Source of the DNA: Bacteroidota bacterium
GTDB lineage: Bacteria; Bacteroidota; Bacteroidia; Flavobacteriales_D; Crocinitomicaceae
DNA length: 64,000 nucleotides
Reading direction: 5' to 3'
Assembly: GCA_024280295.1 (NCBI GenBank)
Contig: JAJRQK010000014.1
Span: 41,719-105,718 of the forward strand
Numbering within the stretch: the stretch's first letter is position 1; every line of letters begins with the position of its first letter. Of the stretch, positions 38,067 through 47,199 are shown one piece after another. The position numbers and the translations under genes were made by a program. The notes below the pieces were generated by a model. It did no database searches, had not been told where the DNA came from, and saw only the letters and a list, made by a program, of their open reading frames with translations.

Positions 38067-38597
38067 TTAGTAGGCTACGAAATTAGTAATATTGTTAGTA
38101 AATCCGTTTAGTTTTTCTTGACCATTTAAAAAATCGAGTGAAACTAAGAAATTAAATCCTGCCACCTCACCACCGCTTTTATCAATTAATTGAGCTGCTG
38201 CATTCGCTGAACCACCAGTTGCAAGAAGATCGTCATGAATTAATACACGCTGTTTATGACCAACAGCATCTGTGTGCATTTCAATTGTTGCACTGCCGTA
38301 CTCAAGATCATAGTCATAGCTAATTTTATCGTATGGAAGTTTTCCTTTTTTGCGAATAAGAACAAAAGGCAGGCCAAGTTTCATCGCTAATGGATATCCG
38401 AACAGAAATCCTCGACTTTCTATTCCTGCAACAATGTCGATATTCTGATCCTTATATTGTTCGTATAATGCATCAACGATTTCATTCGATAATTTCGGAT
38501 TCATCATAATAGGAGTAATGTCTTTGAAAACAATTCCTTTTTTGGGAAAATCGACTACGTCTCTAATTGAGTTTCTTATTTTTTCTTCAAGATTCAT
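38067..38597 (-). CDS. apt: Adenine phosphoribosyltransferase
   Basis: Purine salvage: adenine plus PRPP gives AMP. It has 176 residues; FPKKGIVFKDITPIM, GIESRGFLFGYPLAMKLGLPFVLIRK and the PRPP loop VLIHDDLLATGGSA are intact. It starts one base before the stop of the helix-hairpin-helix gene region and follows it directly. Confidence 0.96.
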   Translation of the reverse strand: MNLEEKIRNSIRDVVDFPKKGIVFKDITPIMMNPKLSNEIVDALYEQYKDQNIDIVAGIESRGFLFGYPLAMKLGLPFVLIRKKGKLPYDKISYDYDLEYGSATIEMHTDAVGHKQRVLIHDDLLATGGSANAAAQLIDKSGGEVAGFNFLVSLDFLNGQEKLNGFTNNITNFVAY

Positions 38598-38598
38598 C

Positions 38599-39462
38599 TT
38601 ACAAGGATATGTAGGGTTTAATTTTTTGGAATACTATTTCATCGATAAGAACTGACCTCTTAACATCATCTAAGGTTTCATAGCTCCCAATTTGAGCTCG
38701 AATTTTAACTATTGAGTTTGCCATATTGTAGTTTATATATGGATGCTTTTTCAACTCGGAAATTGAAGCGGAGTTAATCGAAATAGTTTTAAGTTTCACA
38801 TCATCAACTTCAATGTAATTTCGTATTTCTTGATATTTCTCCAAATCAAATTTCCATATTTCAAGTAATTGTTCCTTATTCGAATAGCCACCTAAAACCT
38901 CACGGTAATAAATAATTTTGGATGCGAAATATGAGCCAATACCTTTAATTTTTTTCAGTTCCTCTTCATTTGCTGAATTTAGCGAAACGAGTAATTGGGA
39001 TTGATCCTCTTCAGTTAGCGCATCTTTTTCGCGAACATAAATATATCCATCAGGATAATAGGTTGAGTCGGCAATTGTAGTGATAAATTCATCTGATAAG
39101 ACATAAATCTTGCGAAGGTCATCATTTGATTTCAACCCACGCTTTGCGAATTTCACGACAACTTGCGCTTGCTTTATTGATAGTCCTAGTTTAGTCCAAT
39201 CCGTCTCAGAATATTGATTTGGATCAAATCGACGAGCGGGAATTGAATACCGATTCTTATATTTGCTTTTCTTATTCTTCGTTTTTTGCCATGTCCGCTT
39301 CTGCTTAACAATTTCGCTTTCAACGATCTTTGCTTCCTTGAATGAAATCAATGATTTCTCTGAAGTCAATACACTGGATAAAATTCTTGGTGTAAATGAA
39401 ATGGCAACTCCAATCAGAAGTAATGCAAGCACCCCTCTTCTATTTCGTTTGGAGATTGGCAT
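38599..39462 (-). CDS. Helix-hairpin-helix protein, ComEA-like, membrane-anchored
   Basis: It has 287 residues. An N-terminal membrane segment (RGVLALLLIGVAISFTPRIL) is followed by a basic linker and three HhH-type units: residues about 80-130, SLNSANEEELKKIKGIGSYFASKIIYYRE, and SINSASISELKKHPYINYNMANSIVKIR. This is the layout of Bacteroidota ComEA-like proteins, which bind DNA outside the inner membrane in competence; that role is inferred. It lies between the symporter (5-base gap) and apt (1-base gap). Confidence 0.85.
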   Translation of the reverse strand: MPISKRNRRGVLALLLIGVAISFTPRILSSVLTSEKSLISFKEAKIVESEIVKQKRTWQKTKNKKSKYKNRYSIPARRFDPNQYSETDWTKLGLSIKQAQVVVKFAKRGLKSNDDLRKIYVLSDEFITTIADSTYYPDGYIYVREKDALTEEDQSQLLVSLNSANEEELKKIKGIGSYFASKIIYYREVLGGYSNKEQLLEIWKFDLEKYQEIRNYIEVDDVKLKTISINSASISELKKHPYINYNMANSIVKIRAQIGSYETLDDVKRSVLIDEIVFQKIKPYISL

Positions 39463-39467
39463 AGAAC

Positions 39468-41441
39468 TTACGCTTTTGCTTTTGCCTTAATCGCTGTTTT
39501 AAAACGAACGAGCTCCTCTTTCACTCGTGGTGCTAATAAGAATAGCCCTATCATATTAGGGACAAGCATAGCAAAAATCATGGCGTCAGAAAAGTTTATT
39601 ACCGAACCAAGCTTCGCAGCTGCGCCGATAATCACGAATACACAGAACAAAGCTTTGTAAATGTATTCAACTCTTTTCGATCTTCCAAACAAGTAAGACC
39701 ATGCTTGATACCCATAGTAAGACCAGGAAATCATTGTCGAAAATGCGAATAGCACTACTGCGATAGTAAGTATTATTGGGAACCATGAAATGTTAGATGC
39801 AAATGCTTTTGAAGTAACCTCAACTCCTTGTTTTACTTCTTGCCCATAAGTCATAATCGAACCATCACCATTACTAATGATTAACACAAGAGCCGTCATA
39901 GTACAAACAAGAACTGTATCAATAAAAGGTTCTAATAATGCTACCAACCCTTCACTTGCAGCATATTTAGTTTTCACTGCCGAATGGGCAATAGAAGCAG
40001 ATCCAATACCAGCTTCGTTTGAGAAGGCCGCCCTTTTAAATCCTTGGATCAGAACACCAAACACACCACCTGCAATTCCTAATCCAGTAAATGCACCTGA
40101 GAAAATTTGACCGAATGCGCTTGGGATTTCTGAAAAGTGCATTCCTAAAATTATCAAAGAAGCAAGAACATAGGTTCCAACCATGAATGGAACAATTTTA
40201 TCAGTAACCTTTGCAATTTTTTTAATCCCACCAATAATAACTACTCCCACCAGTGCTGCCATGATCAAACCAAACAACCATCCGTTTCCAGATAAAGGTG
40301 TAGTTCTAGAGTTTCCAATAAAACTTTCTGATGCAACCGTCATTTGAATTGAGCCATTATCCAATGAAACCGAATCACCTTCAATATTTTTCACAAATCC
40401 CTGATATGTTTCTGGTCTCGCATAATCAATTTGCATACCAACCAAATCTTCATTAATCATTCCTTCAGTGATGACATTCATTCCATCCGTCAGATTAACC
40501 GAATCTTTAATTAAATCTGATATAGCAAGTGAAATCACCTTTCCCTTCACCGATGGTTTAACCAATACAGAGTCTTTACTCACCTTAACAACATCATAGT
40601 TCGTAGTCACATGATAGTCATAGAAAACTTGAGAATCCTTTGATTCGTTTAACTTTTCTTTTGTATTTATTTCATCTTGAGCGTATGATTCAAGCATTGC
40701 AAACGCTTGGTTGGATTGAAACATATTTCCACCACCAAATGATCCTCCAATACACATTATTGCAAACACAATCGCTAATCCTTTTCCAATTTTAACTAGC
40801 CCTTTTTCTCTAAGTCCTTTTGAGAGATAATACATTGGACCACCATAAACGGTACCATTTTCATCTATTTCCCTATACCGAACACCTAATGTACATTCAG
40901 CAAACTTAGATGCCATACCTATCAAGCCAGTAATGATCATCCAGAACGTAGCGCCAGGCCCACCAATTGAGATTGCTACCGCAACACCAGCAATATTCCC
41001 TAATCCAACTGTAGCGGACAAAGCTGCGGTCAGTGCTTGGAAATGCGACACTTCTCCATGATGATCCTCGTTTTGCTCAACCCGGATTGTATCAACGATA
41101 TCACCATCAACAGTATGCACACTATCAGATGCCTCAATATGATCATCTCCACCAGATTCAATGTCATCGTATTTACCTCGAACTATATTAATAGCAGTAA
41201 AAAAACCTCTGAAATTTATGAGTCTGAAATAAATTGTGAAAAATAATGCCCCTACCACTAGTACTATTAGCACCCATGGAATTTGAACCTCATCAGTAAA
41301 TGGTATTGCATAAAATATAGCATCAACAAACCAACCTGTAGCACTCCCAAATCCTTCATCGATTTTTTCATCGAGTCCCTTATCTGCTGCAAATTGAATA
41401 AATGGTAAAAGCGTGGCCATGGTCCCAAGTAGAAATTTCAT
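39468..41441 (-). CDS. Sodium:alanine symporter (AGCS) family transporter with large insertion
   Basis: It has 657 residues from the ATG at 41441, against about 450-500 usual for the family. Core AGCS segments are clear: [85 protein letters not shown] and [21 protein letters not shown]. Two extras stand out: an acidic His/Asp-rich stretch at about residues 91-128 and a soluble segment at about 255-385 placed between membrane helices. It probably imports Ala or Gly with sodium. It heads a run with the HhH gene and apt. Confidence 0.9.
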   Translation of the reverse strand: MKFLLGTMATLLPFIQFAADKGLDEKIDEGFGSATGWFVDAIFYAIPFTDEVQIPWVLIVLVVGALFFTIYFRLINFRGFFTAINIVRGKYDDIESGGDDHIEASDSVHTVDGDIVDTIRVEQNEDHHGEVSHFQALTAALSATVGLGNIAGVAVAISIGGPGATFWMIITGLIGMASKFAECTLGVRYREIDENGTVYGGPMYYLSKGLREKGLVKIGKGLAIVFAIMCIGGSFGGGNMFQSNQAFAMLESYAQDEINTKEKLNESKDSQVFYDYHVTTNYDVVKVSKDSVLVKPSVKGKVISLAISDLIKDSVNLTDGMNVITEGMINEDLVGMQIDYARPETYQGFVKNIEGDSVSLDNGSIQMTVASESFIGNSRTTPLSGNGWLFGLIMAALVGVVIIGGIKKIAKVTDKIVPFMVGTYVLASLIILGMHFSEIPSAFGQIFSGAFTGLGIAGGVFGVLIQGFKRAAFSNEAGIGSASIAHSAVKTKYAASEGLVALLEPFIDTVLVCTMTALVLIISNGDGSIMTYGQEVKQGVEVTSKAFASNISWFPIILTIAVVLFAFSTMISWSYYGYQAWSYLFGRSKRVEYIYKALFCVFVIIGAAAKLGSVINFSDAMIFAMLVPNMIGLFLLAPRVKEELVRFKTAIKAKAKA

Positions 41442-41474
41442 AAATAGTTTTTTATACTTAATTTTCAGTGTAGA

Positions 41475-41482
41475 CAAATATA
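41475..41482 (-). promoter_or_regulatory. Candidate -7 box for the AGCS symporter gene
   Basis: The minus strand reads TATATTTG, an exact TAnnTTTG match, 33 bases before the ATG at 41441. No clear -33 element was found at 19 bases. Confidence 0.5.
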
Positions 41483-41535
41483 AGAATATTATGCATTACT
41501 GTTAGCTACTGACTACCAATGAAGTAGCGAAACAA

Positions 41536-42423
41536 CTATTCGAATAGTGAGTCAAGAGTCTCTTCAAGTGTATGTGGATTGTAGCCAACTTTTGATCTGG
41601 ACTTGGTCAGATCAAAACCTGTTTTGGGTGGTCGTTTTGCTGCTTGATTTAAAGTTGAACTAGAAATTCTTGTAATTTGATCTGTTGGATAACCAAAATG
41701 CACTGCAATTCGCGTGATAAGTTCATGGATGGACATTGTTTTTGGTCCACTCATGTGAAAAATGCCAGATTCATTTCGCTCGACGATTGCCATGCATCCT
41801 TTTGCGAGATCTTCTGCCCATGTTGGTGCTCTGAATTGATCATCGACAATTGACAAAGGATCACCTTTTTCAAGCACAGATTTTGCCCAAAGAATAATAT
41901 TTGATTTTGAGAGATTTTCTGCTTTCCCGTAAACGATAATTGTCCTTACAATTGACCATTTACAAGTTGCATTATTCTGAACTAGCTTTTCAGCTTTTGC
42001 CTTCGAACGTGCATATTCACTCAACGGGTTTATTACATCTTCCTCTGAATAATTTCCTTTTTCACCATCAAAGACAAAATCGGTAGAGAGTAATTGAAAG
42101 TGGCACCCGATTTTATTACATGCATCTACTAAATAAGAAGTCGCTGTGACGTTTATCAGTTCGCATCCTTCCTTTTCCTTTTCACACTGATCAACATTTG
42201 TCATTGCTGCTGTATGAATCAAGTGAGTTGGTGTGAGATCTTTTAACACTCTATTTACGTCTTCGTTAATTGTAATATCAAGCTCATTATATTTCAAGTT
42301 TGGGCAATTACTATTTCGATTATCGCCTTTAGAAGTAGCGAAATACTCAATATTATGAGTTTGGCAATAATCAACTATTTTTTGACCGAGTAGACCATTG
42401 CTGCCAGTAATGAGAATAATCAT
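41536..42423 (-). CDS. RmlD-like sugar-nucleotide reductase (SDR)
   Basis: It has 295 residues of the extended short-chain dehydrogenase type, closest to dTDP-4-dehydrorhamnose reductase (RfbD/RmlD). The Rossmann motif GSNGLLGQ is at residues 7-14, HTAAMTNVDQCE and LSTDFVFDGEKGNYSEED are family-typical, and the catalytic YARSK is present. It is not in the sugar-nucleotide operon 13 kb away. Instead its start overlaps the K+ channel stop by 4 bases. Substrate assignment to rhamnose is likely but not proven; no rmlA or rmlC lies nearby. Confidence 0.85.
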   Translation of the reverse strand: MIILITGSNGLLGQKIVDYCQTHNIEYFATSKGDNRNSNCPNLKYNELDITINEDVNRVLKDLTPTHLIHTAAMTNVDQCEKEKEGCELINVTATSYLVDACNKIGCHFQLLSTDFVFDGEKGNYSEEDVINPLSEYARSKAKAEKLVQNNATCKWSIVRTIIVYGKAENLSKSNIILWAKSVLEKGDPLSIVDDQFRAPTWAEDLAKGCMAIVERNESGIFHMSGPKTMSIHELITRIAVHFGYPTDQITRISSSTLNQAAKRPPKTGFDLTKSRSKVGYNPHTLEETLDSLFE

Positions 42424-43439
42424 TCACGCTCCAATTTGAAATGAGTAATTAGTTTTTGAATTTGATCCACGTTTCCTAGAACAAATACTTTTGATTCTTC
42501 ATCAACGATTGTGTCCATTGATGGATTAATTGTGTATTCACCATTTTCCGATTTGAATCCAACTATTGTAGACCCCGTAATTCTTCGAGACTCTAACTCG
42601 CCAATAGTTTTACCCCTGAGATTCTTTGGTAATTCACTGTAAGAGATCGTCTCTACGTTTGTGTCTGAATTTCCTCTTAATCGAATAGAATCCAAGAATT
42701 CCATAATGTCAGGGTCAGCAATTAAAGAAGCCATGTGAGAACCACCAACAGCATCTGGCATAATTACATTATTCGCTCCTGCCAATTTCAATTTCGAAAC
42801 TGAAGATGGTGATGATGCGCGACTTACAATTGTTAGTTCCTTTCTAAATTGGCGAGTTGTAAGAACGACATATAGATTATCAGCATCCTTAGGGAGACAA
42901 GTGATTACAGCACGGGCTGTTTCAACTGAAGCACGCCGAAGTACTTCATCATCTGTACTATCCCCTTCAATAAACATAAGTTGATCCTCATCTTGATGAG
43001 CTATTAAGTGTTCATCTTTCTCAACAATTACGAATTCAACATTATTTGCTTTCAAATCCTCTGCCACTTGTCTTCCGACACGACCAAAACCGCATACAAT
43101 AACGTGATCTTTCATTTTCTTAAGTTGCTTCATCATCTTGTGTTCTCTAAGGTGTTTTCTATATTGTCCCCCTACAACGTAAGTGGTTATTGTACTAATC
43201 GCGTAGGCAAAACTACCAAAGCTTGAAATAATTAGGAATGCTGTGAAAAACTTACCGTACACAGACAGTTCTTCAACTTCACGAAATCCGACTGTAGATA
43301 CTGTGATAATTGTCATGTAGAATGAATCAACAAATCCCCATCCTTCAATCAGCATATAGCCGATTGTTCCGCCAGTAATAATAACCGTAAGAATAAGGAT
43401 GAAAAAATAGATCCTGCTGAACAATTTAGACTCGAACAT
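42420..43439 (-). CDS. Two-helix potassium channel with RCK (TrkA-N/TrkA-C) domain
   Basis: It has 339 residues from the ATG at 43439. Helix M1 (YFFILILTVIITGGTIGYML), pore loop and filter TVGF (residues 49-52), and M2 are followed by a RCK domain (HVIVCGFGRVGRQVAEDL, the nucleotide-binding GFGRVG) and a TrkA-C-like end. The filter reads TVGFREVEE rather than the usual TVGYGD or TVGFGE: the residue after the aromatic is Arg. It stands between a PspC gene and an RmlD-like gene in a close-packed chain. Confidence 0.9.
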   Translation of the reverse strand: MFESKLFSRIYFFILILTVIITGGTIGYMLIEGWGFVDSFYMTIITVSTVGFREVEELSVYGKFFTAFLIISSFGSFAYAISTITTYVVGGQYRKHLREHKMMKQLKKMKDHVIVCGFGRVGRQVAEDLKANNVEFVIVEKDEHLIAHQDEDQLMFIEGDSTDDEVLRRASVETARAVITCLPKDADNLYVVLTTRQFRKELTIVSRASSPSSVSKLKLAGANNVIMPDAVGGSHMASLIADPDIMEFLDSIRLRGNSDTNVETISYSELPKNLRGKTIGELESRRITGSTIVGFKSENGEYTINPSMDTIVDEESKVFVLGNVDQIQKLITHFKLERE

Positions 43440-43444
43440 TCCTC

Positions 43445-43675
43445 TCACAGTTCCCAAATTGAATTTTTTCTTCTTGCATGAAGCTTGAAATAATGTTTAT
43501 GATCTAGCACCCAAGCCATTGCTAAGTATATAATCAACGGAGACCCAAACGCGATAAACGATGCATAAATAAATCCTAAACGAACTTTAGAAATACTAAT
43601 ACCAAGTTTACGAGCCCACCATTTACAAACCCCAAAAGATTTCATTTCAAAAAAGAAGATTGTTTTTTGAATCAT
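43445..43675 (-). CDS. PspC domain protein
   Basis: It has 76 residues from the ATG at 43675. The PspC pattern GVCKWWARKLGISISKVRLGFIYASFIAFGSPLIIYLAMAWVL includes one or two membrane helices, with a basic C-terminal tail. PspC-type proteins sense or respond to envelope stress in other bacteria. The start overlaps the DUF2851 stop in an ATGA, and the K+ channel starts 5 bases after its stop, so the genes are translated as a set. Confidence 0.85.
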   Translation of the reverse strand: MIQKTIFFFEMKSFGVCKWWARKLGISISKVRLGFIYASFIAFGSPLIIYLAMAWVLDHKHYFKLHARRKNSIWEL

Positions 43676-44835
43676 ACTAATCGATCAAGTGATTTTAATC
43701 CCACCTCGCAAGATAGACATTTTTTATGAGTACAAAAGTACCTGTTTAATGCCAATAAACCTTGTGAATCGAGAGCTGATTTCACCTTTACGTTCAACCT
43801 ACTCCATCGCCTAATTATTCCATTTTTCTCATGTGGGAGTTGATTCAATATATCCATGGCTTTTTCTTGATAGGAGTAGTTCAATCTAAATTCACTCAAT
43901 CGCCAAAGGAACGGTACAAACGCATTGATTAGTATCGAATCAATTAGTTCTCGAGATAAATGAACACTATTCTTTGATTGATTTCGTTCTTTTAATAGAA
44001 GATGGAACTGATCCAAAAAATCGTTACATTCTAGCAATTTTACAAGCTCATTTATTTCAAACATTGCAATGAATGCAGCAAATTGCGGAATTCTCTTTGT
44101 CGGGAAATTTGAAGGACGAGTTCCACGAAAGTGCCATCTTGTGTTCGTTCCAGCACCATGATCATAATTATTATTCATCCAACCACTACTTACTAAGATT
44201 AACTGGACTCTTTGATCTCCCGTTAGTTCAACTAATTGCGACCAAGGAATAATTCTCGCTAACTCCTCAAAAGGTTTCTTGTTCACTCCCATTCCGAAAG
44301 ATGAAGCAATGAGAACATAGAGTGCCTGTTCATCAGATAGAGTTTCAAGTGGCTGGGTTTTCTCATTCCACTTATGGATGAGAGCTTTTGTTTTCATTGA
44401 ATTCCAATAAACATCATCCACTTTATCAACGACACTTTTACACGGAAAAATAATTTTTTTCTTCGATGCAAAATCAAATTGAATGATTTCTGTTGGATCA
44501 AGGAAAGGTTTTAATTCAAGAGTTGGTAATTTAAGTCCATTTTGAACGACTGAGACATCATTATTGTAAACAACATGAAGTATAACGCTGTTGAATGATT
44601 CATCCAAGTGGTGTTTATGCTTATACCAATCTGAGCTATTCACATGAATTTCAATCGCACCATGAAATTCAAGATCATCAAATTGAATACAAGCATTATA
44701 AAAATCGGGACCACTAAATTGCATATTATGGTCACCTGTTTTCTTGACAACAAGTTGTTTCCCATTGGTTAATTTCAGCTGTGGAATCGGTAATCGCGCA
44801 CGATTCCAGATCAGTTGTAGGTATTCCTCATTCAT
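43672..44835 (-). CDS. DUF2851 family protein
   Basis: It has 387 residues from the ATG at 44835 (MNEEYLQLIWNRARL, which matches the family's usual beginning); an ATG at 44853 would add six residues. Conserved features include FSGPDFYNACIQFDDLEFHGAIEIHVNSSDWYKHKHH, ILHVVYNND and RPSNFPTKRIPQFA. The C-terminus carries a CTHKKCLSC cysteine cluster. The family is nearly confined to Bacteroidota; the HVNSSDWYKHKHH part with Asp/His residues suggests a metal site, but no activity is established. Confidence 0.9.
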   Translation of the reverse strand: MNEEYLQLIWNRARLPIPQLKLTNGKQLVVKKTGDHNMQFSGPDFYNACIQFDDLEFHGAIEIHVNSSDWYKHKHHLDESFNSVILHVVYNNDVSVVQNGLKLPTLELKPFLDPTEIIQFDFASKKKIIFPCKSVVDKVDDVYWNSMKTKALIHKWNEKTQPLETLSDEQALYVLIASSFGMGVNKKPFEELARIIPWSQLVELTGDQRVQLILVSSGWMNNNYDHGAGTNTRWHFRGTRPSNFPTKRIPQFAAFIAMFEINELVKLLECNDFLDQFHLLLKERNQSKNSVHLSRELIDSILINAFVPFLWRLSEFRLNYSYQEKAMDILNQLPHEKNGIIRRWSRLNVKVKSALDSQGLLALNRYFCTHKKCLSCEVGLKSLDRLV

Positions 44836-44874
44836 AATAGATCGGTTAGGCATCTACTTTAAGGTACAAAAAAA

Positions 44875-44899
44875 TCCGCTCACCAATAAGATGAGCGGA
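44875..44899 (-). terminator. Terminator after the PorE-like gene
   Basis: An 8-bp perfect stem (TCCGCTCA / TGAGCGGA) with a nine-base loop, followed by eight T on the minus strand. An A/T-rich arm on the other side makes it bidirectional. It is 27 bases after the stop codon of the 44927-47047 gene. Confidence 0.85.
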
Positions 44900-44926
44900 C
44901 TAACTATTTTTTTTTTTAGTTTCTAA

Positions 44927-47047
44927 TTATGGATACGCAACATATTCAGAATAAGCTGGATTTGCAGCTGGTGCAGTTTCAGGATCAAAATCAAGTGAAT
45001 GAACATCACCTTCTGCACGTCTATTTAACTGGTGGAGTTTATCAAATGTTCTCCGATTTCTTCTTCTAAATGAATTGATATACTTTTCTGTAAGCACGAT
45101 TGTTTCGTACTCCCCATCTTTAGGCTCCCGAACAACATACACTCCATCTTTCAAATAAATAGTACGTGGAGTTTCCTCTCCTTTTCCAACAGGAATGATT
45201 CGCCTTGGATCAATACCTTTCTCATCAACAAGGTATTTGTAAATTGCAATTGCTCTATTGATAGATAGTTTCTTATTCATTGAATTCTTACCACGTGAAT
45301 CGGTATGAGAACTAAGTTCAATAACTAACTCTGGTCTTGCTTCAAGTAAATCATACACAAAAAGTAAAGAATCAAGAGAATTGATTGTTGAATCGACAAC
45401 GAAAGTCCATTTATTCAAATGATACTGAACTTCTGGCAAACGAATTGGTCGTTTAGGAAAAAGTCCCATGTCGACCACAAAATCTTGATCGTAATCCAAA
45501 CCTTCTGTTGAAATTTCATAAGGATTAGGATTTTCATAATATCCTTCCATTGCGATATTCATCGTGTATCCTTCCTCCTCGTTGATATAACGGTCACCTG
45601 TTGGTTTCTTATCCCAATATACAGAACCATTCTCATCCGTAATTCCTGTCCAAGAACCTTCTGGTCCAGTTACCGTAACAGTAGCACCCTCGATTATTTC
45701 ACCTTCAGCAAGGTCAGTAACATTTAATTTCAAGCTAAATACGTTCGGTGGTATTACATAAGAATAGATATCTGGTTTATTTTCACCGTTTCCACTTTTA
45801 CGCTCTGAAGTAAAATAACCGAGACGCTTATCTTTTTCAATGAGTGAGTAATCGTTATTTTCACTATTGATTGGAGACCCCATGTTAGTAGGGTTTTCCC
45901 ATTTATTCTCTTCTCCAATTTTTTTAGCTTTAAAAATATCAAGCCCACCAAGTCCAGCCATTCCATCTGAAGCGTAGATCAATCCACCATCTAACCCAAA
46001 AGATGGAAACAATTCATTTCCTTTAGTATTGATTTCAGGTCCCATGTTTTTGGGAGCAGACCATGATTTAGATTTACGATCGTACTGCGTGTACCATAAA
46101 TCACGTCCTCCATATCCACCAGGCATATCTGACGCAAAAATCAGAAATTTACCATCAGCAGTACATGGATGACCTACTGAAATAGAATCATGCATTTTAA
46201 GAGGGAGTTTAGTTGGAATATTCCAAGCCGTTTTCCCTTTAGCTGTTGAAACCCAGATATCGCATCCAAGATTTTGTTTTTTTAACGTTGGACAACGCGT
46301 GAAGAACATTTTCTTCATGCGATCATCAAAACAAACAGTTCCTTCGTTTGCTTCCGTATTGATACTATCACCTTTAACTAAGTATGGTTTAGTCCAGTTT
46401 CCTTTTTTATCAAGATCAGAAACCCAGATATCCATATATGCCTCACACGACCTAGGATCTATTTTCTTACCCGTAGATCCAGGACGAGAAGAGCCGAAAT
46501 ACATTTTTGTTTGCTTTCTGTCACCAAATGCTGGAGACATATCAAACTCGACCTTGTTAATCGTTCCTTGATTCTCAATAATGTGACGTGTTTTATCCGC
46601 TTTATATCGATCGTAGTTTTCACAAGACTCAATTCCTGTATTTGCACGATCATCTCCAGGAACCATTGTTTTGTACAACTTATAATCTATAATTGCTTTA
46701 TCGAATTCACGCATTTTACGCAAGACATCAGCATTATACAAAAGGACTTCTGGCTTTACTTGTTCATATTCAAGAAGTTTCGCTCTTTCATACCATTCGT
46801 TTGCGTCACGGTATTGTTCAGTCATTCGATAACTCTCAGCAGTTTTAAAGGCCATATCACCTTTAGTTGTTTGAGCTCCACCTCCTTTACGAGTTAATTT
46901 GGTATATGCCATAGCACACTTTTCAGAGGCATCGCAGTAATCTTCTCGCACGTAGGATTCATTTGCTTCTGTTACATATTTCATGTAACCACATGACAGA
47001 ACAGTAAATGTCAATGCAGCAAATGCTATAATACTTCTCACCTTCAT
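44927..47047 (-). CDS. PorE-like T9SS lipoprotein: TPR, PD40 propeller, CRD and OmpA domains
   Basis: It has 706 residues. A lipobox (TFTVLSC) makes Cys19 the likely lipid site. TPR-like helices (about 35-150) are followed by a PD40 beta-propeller (about 165-435, repeated blades such as FASDMPGGYGGRDLW and YASDGMAGLGGLDIF), a carboxypeptidase-regulatory-like beta domain (about 445-535), and an OmpA-like peptidoglycan-binding domain (ELSSHTDSRGKNSMNKKLSINRA). The same order defines PorE of Porphyromonas, which anchors the T9SS to peptidoglycan. Other OmpA/PD40 paralogs share parts of this layout, so PorE identity is likely but not certain. It has its own terminator. Confidence 0.85.
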   Translation of the reverse strand: MKVRSIIAFAALTFTVLSCGYMKYVTEANESYVREDYCDASEKCAMAYTKLTRKGGGAQTTKGDMAFKTAESYRMTEQYRDANEWYERAKLLEYEQVKPEVLLYNADVLRKMREFDKAIIDYKLYKTMVPGDDRANTGIESCENYDRYKADKTRHIIENQGTINKVEFDMSPAFGDRKQTKMYFGSSRPGSTGKKIDPRSCEAYMDIWVSDLDKKGNWTKPYLVKGDSINTEANEGTVCFDDRMKKMFFTRCPTLKKQNLGCDIWVSTAKGKTAWNIPTKLPLKMHDSISVGHPCTADGKFLIFASDMPGGYGGRDLWYTQYDRKSKSWSAPKNMGPEINTKGNELFPSFGLDGGLIYASDGMAGLGGLDIFKAKKIGEENKWENPTNMGSPINSENNDYSLIEKDKRLGYFTSERKSGNGENKPDIYSYVIPPNVFSLKLNVTDLAEGEIIEGATVTVTGPEGSWTGITDENGSVYWDKKPTGDRYINEEEGYTMNIAMEGYYENPNPYEISTEGLDYDQDFVVDMGLFPKRPIRLPEVQYHLNKWTFVVDSTINSLDSLLFVYDLLEARPELVIELSSHTDSRGKNSMNKKLSINRAIAIYKYLVDEKGIDPRRIIPVGKGEETPRTIYLKDGVYVVREPKDGEYETIVLTEKYINSFRRRNRRTFDKLHQLNRRAEGDVHSLDFDPETAPAANPAYSEYVAYP

Positions 47048-47199
47048 AGATCTTGTCTTTTCAAGTAGTTATTAAATCGTTAAAAATGGACATCCTTTTA
47101 ATATATGGTTAGATTTCCACACGTAAAAGTAACATAAAAAAGTAAATCTTAACATGTCCATTTAACTTATATGTTCAAATCAAGTAAAGGTTAACAGTC

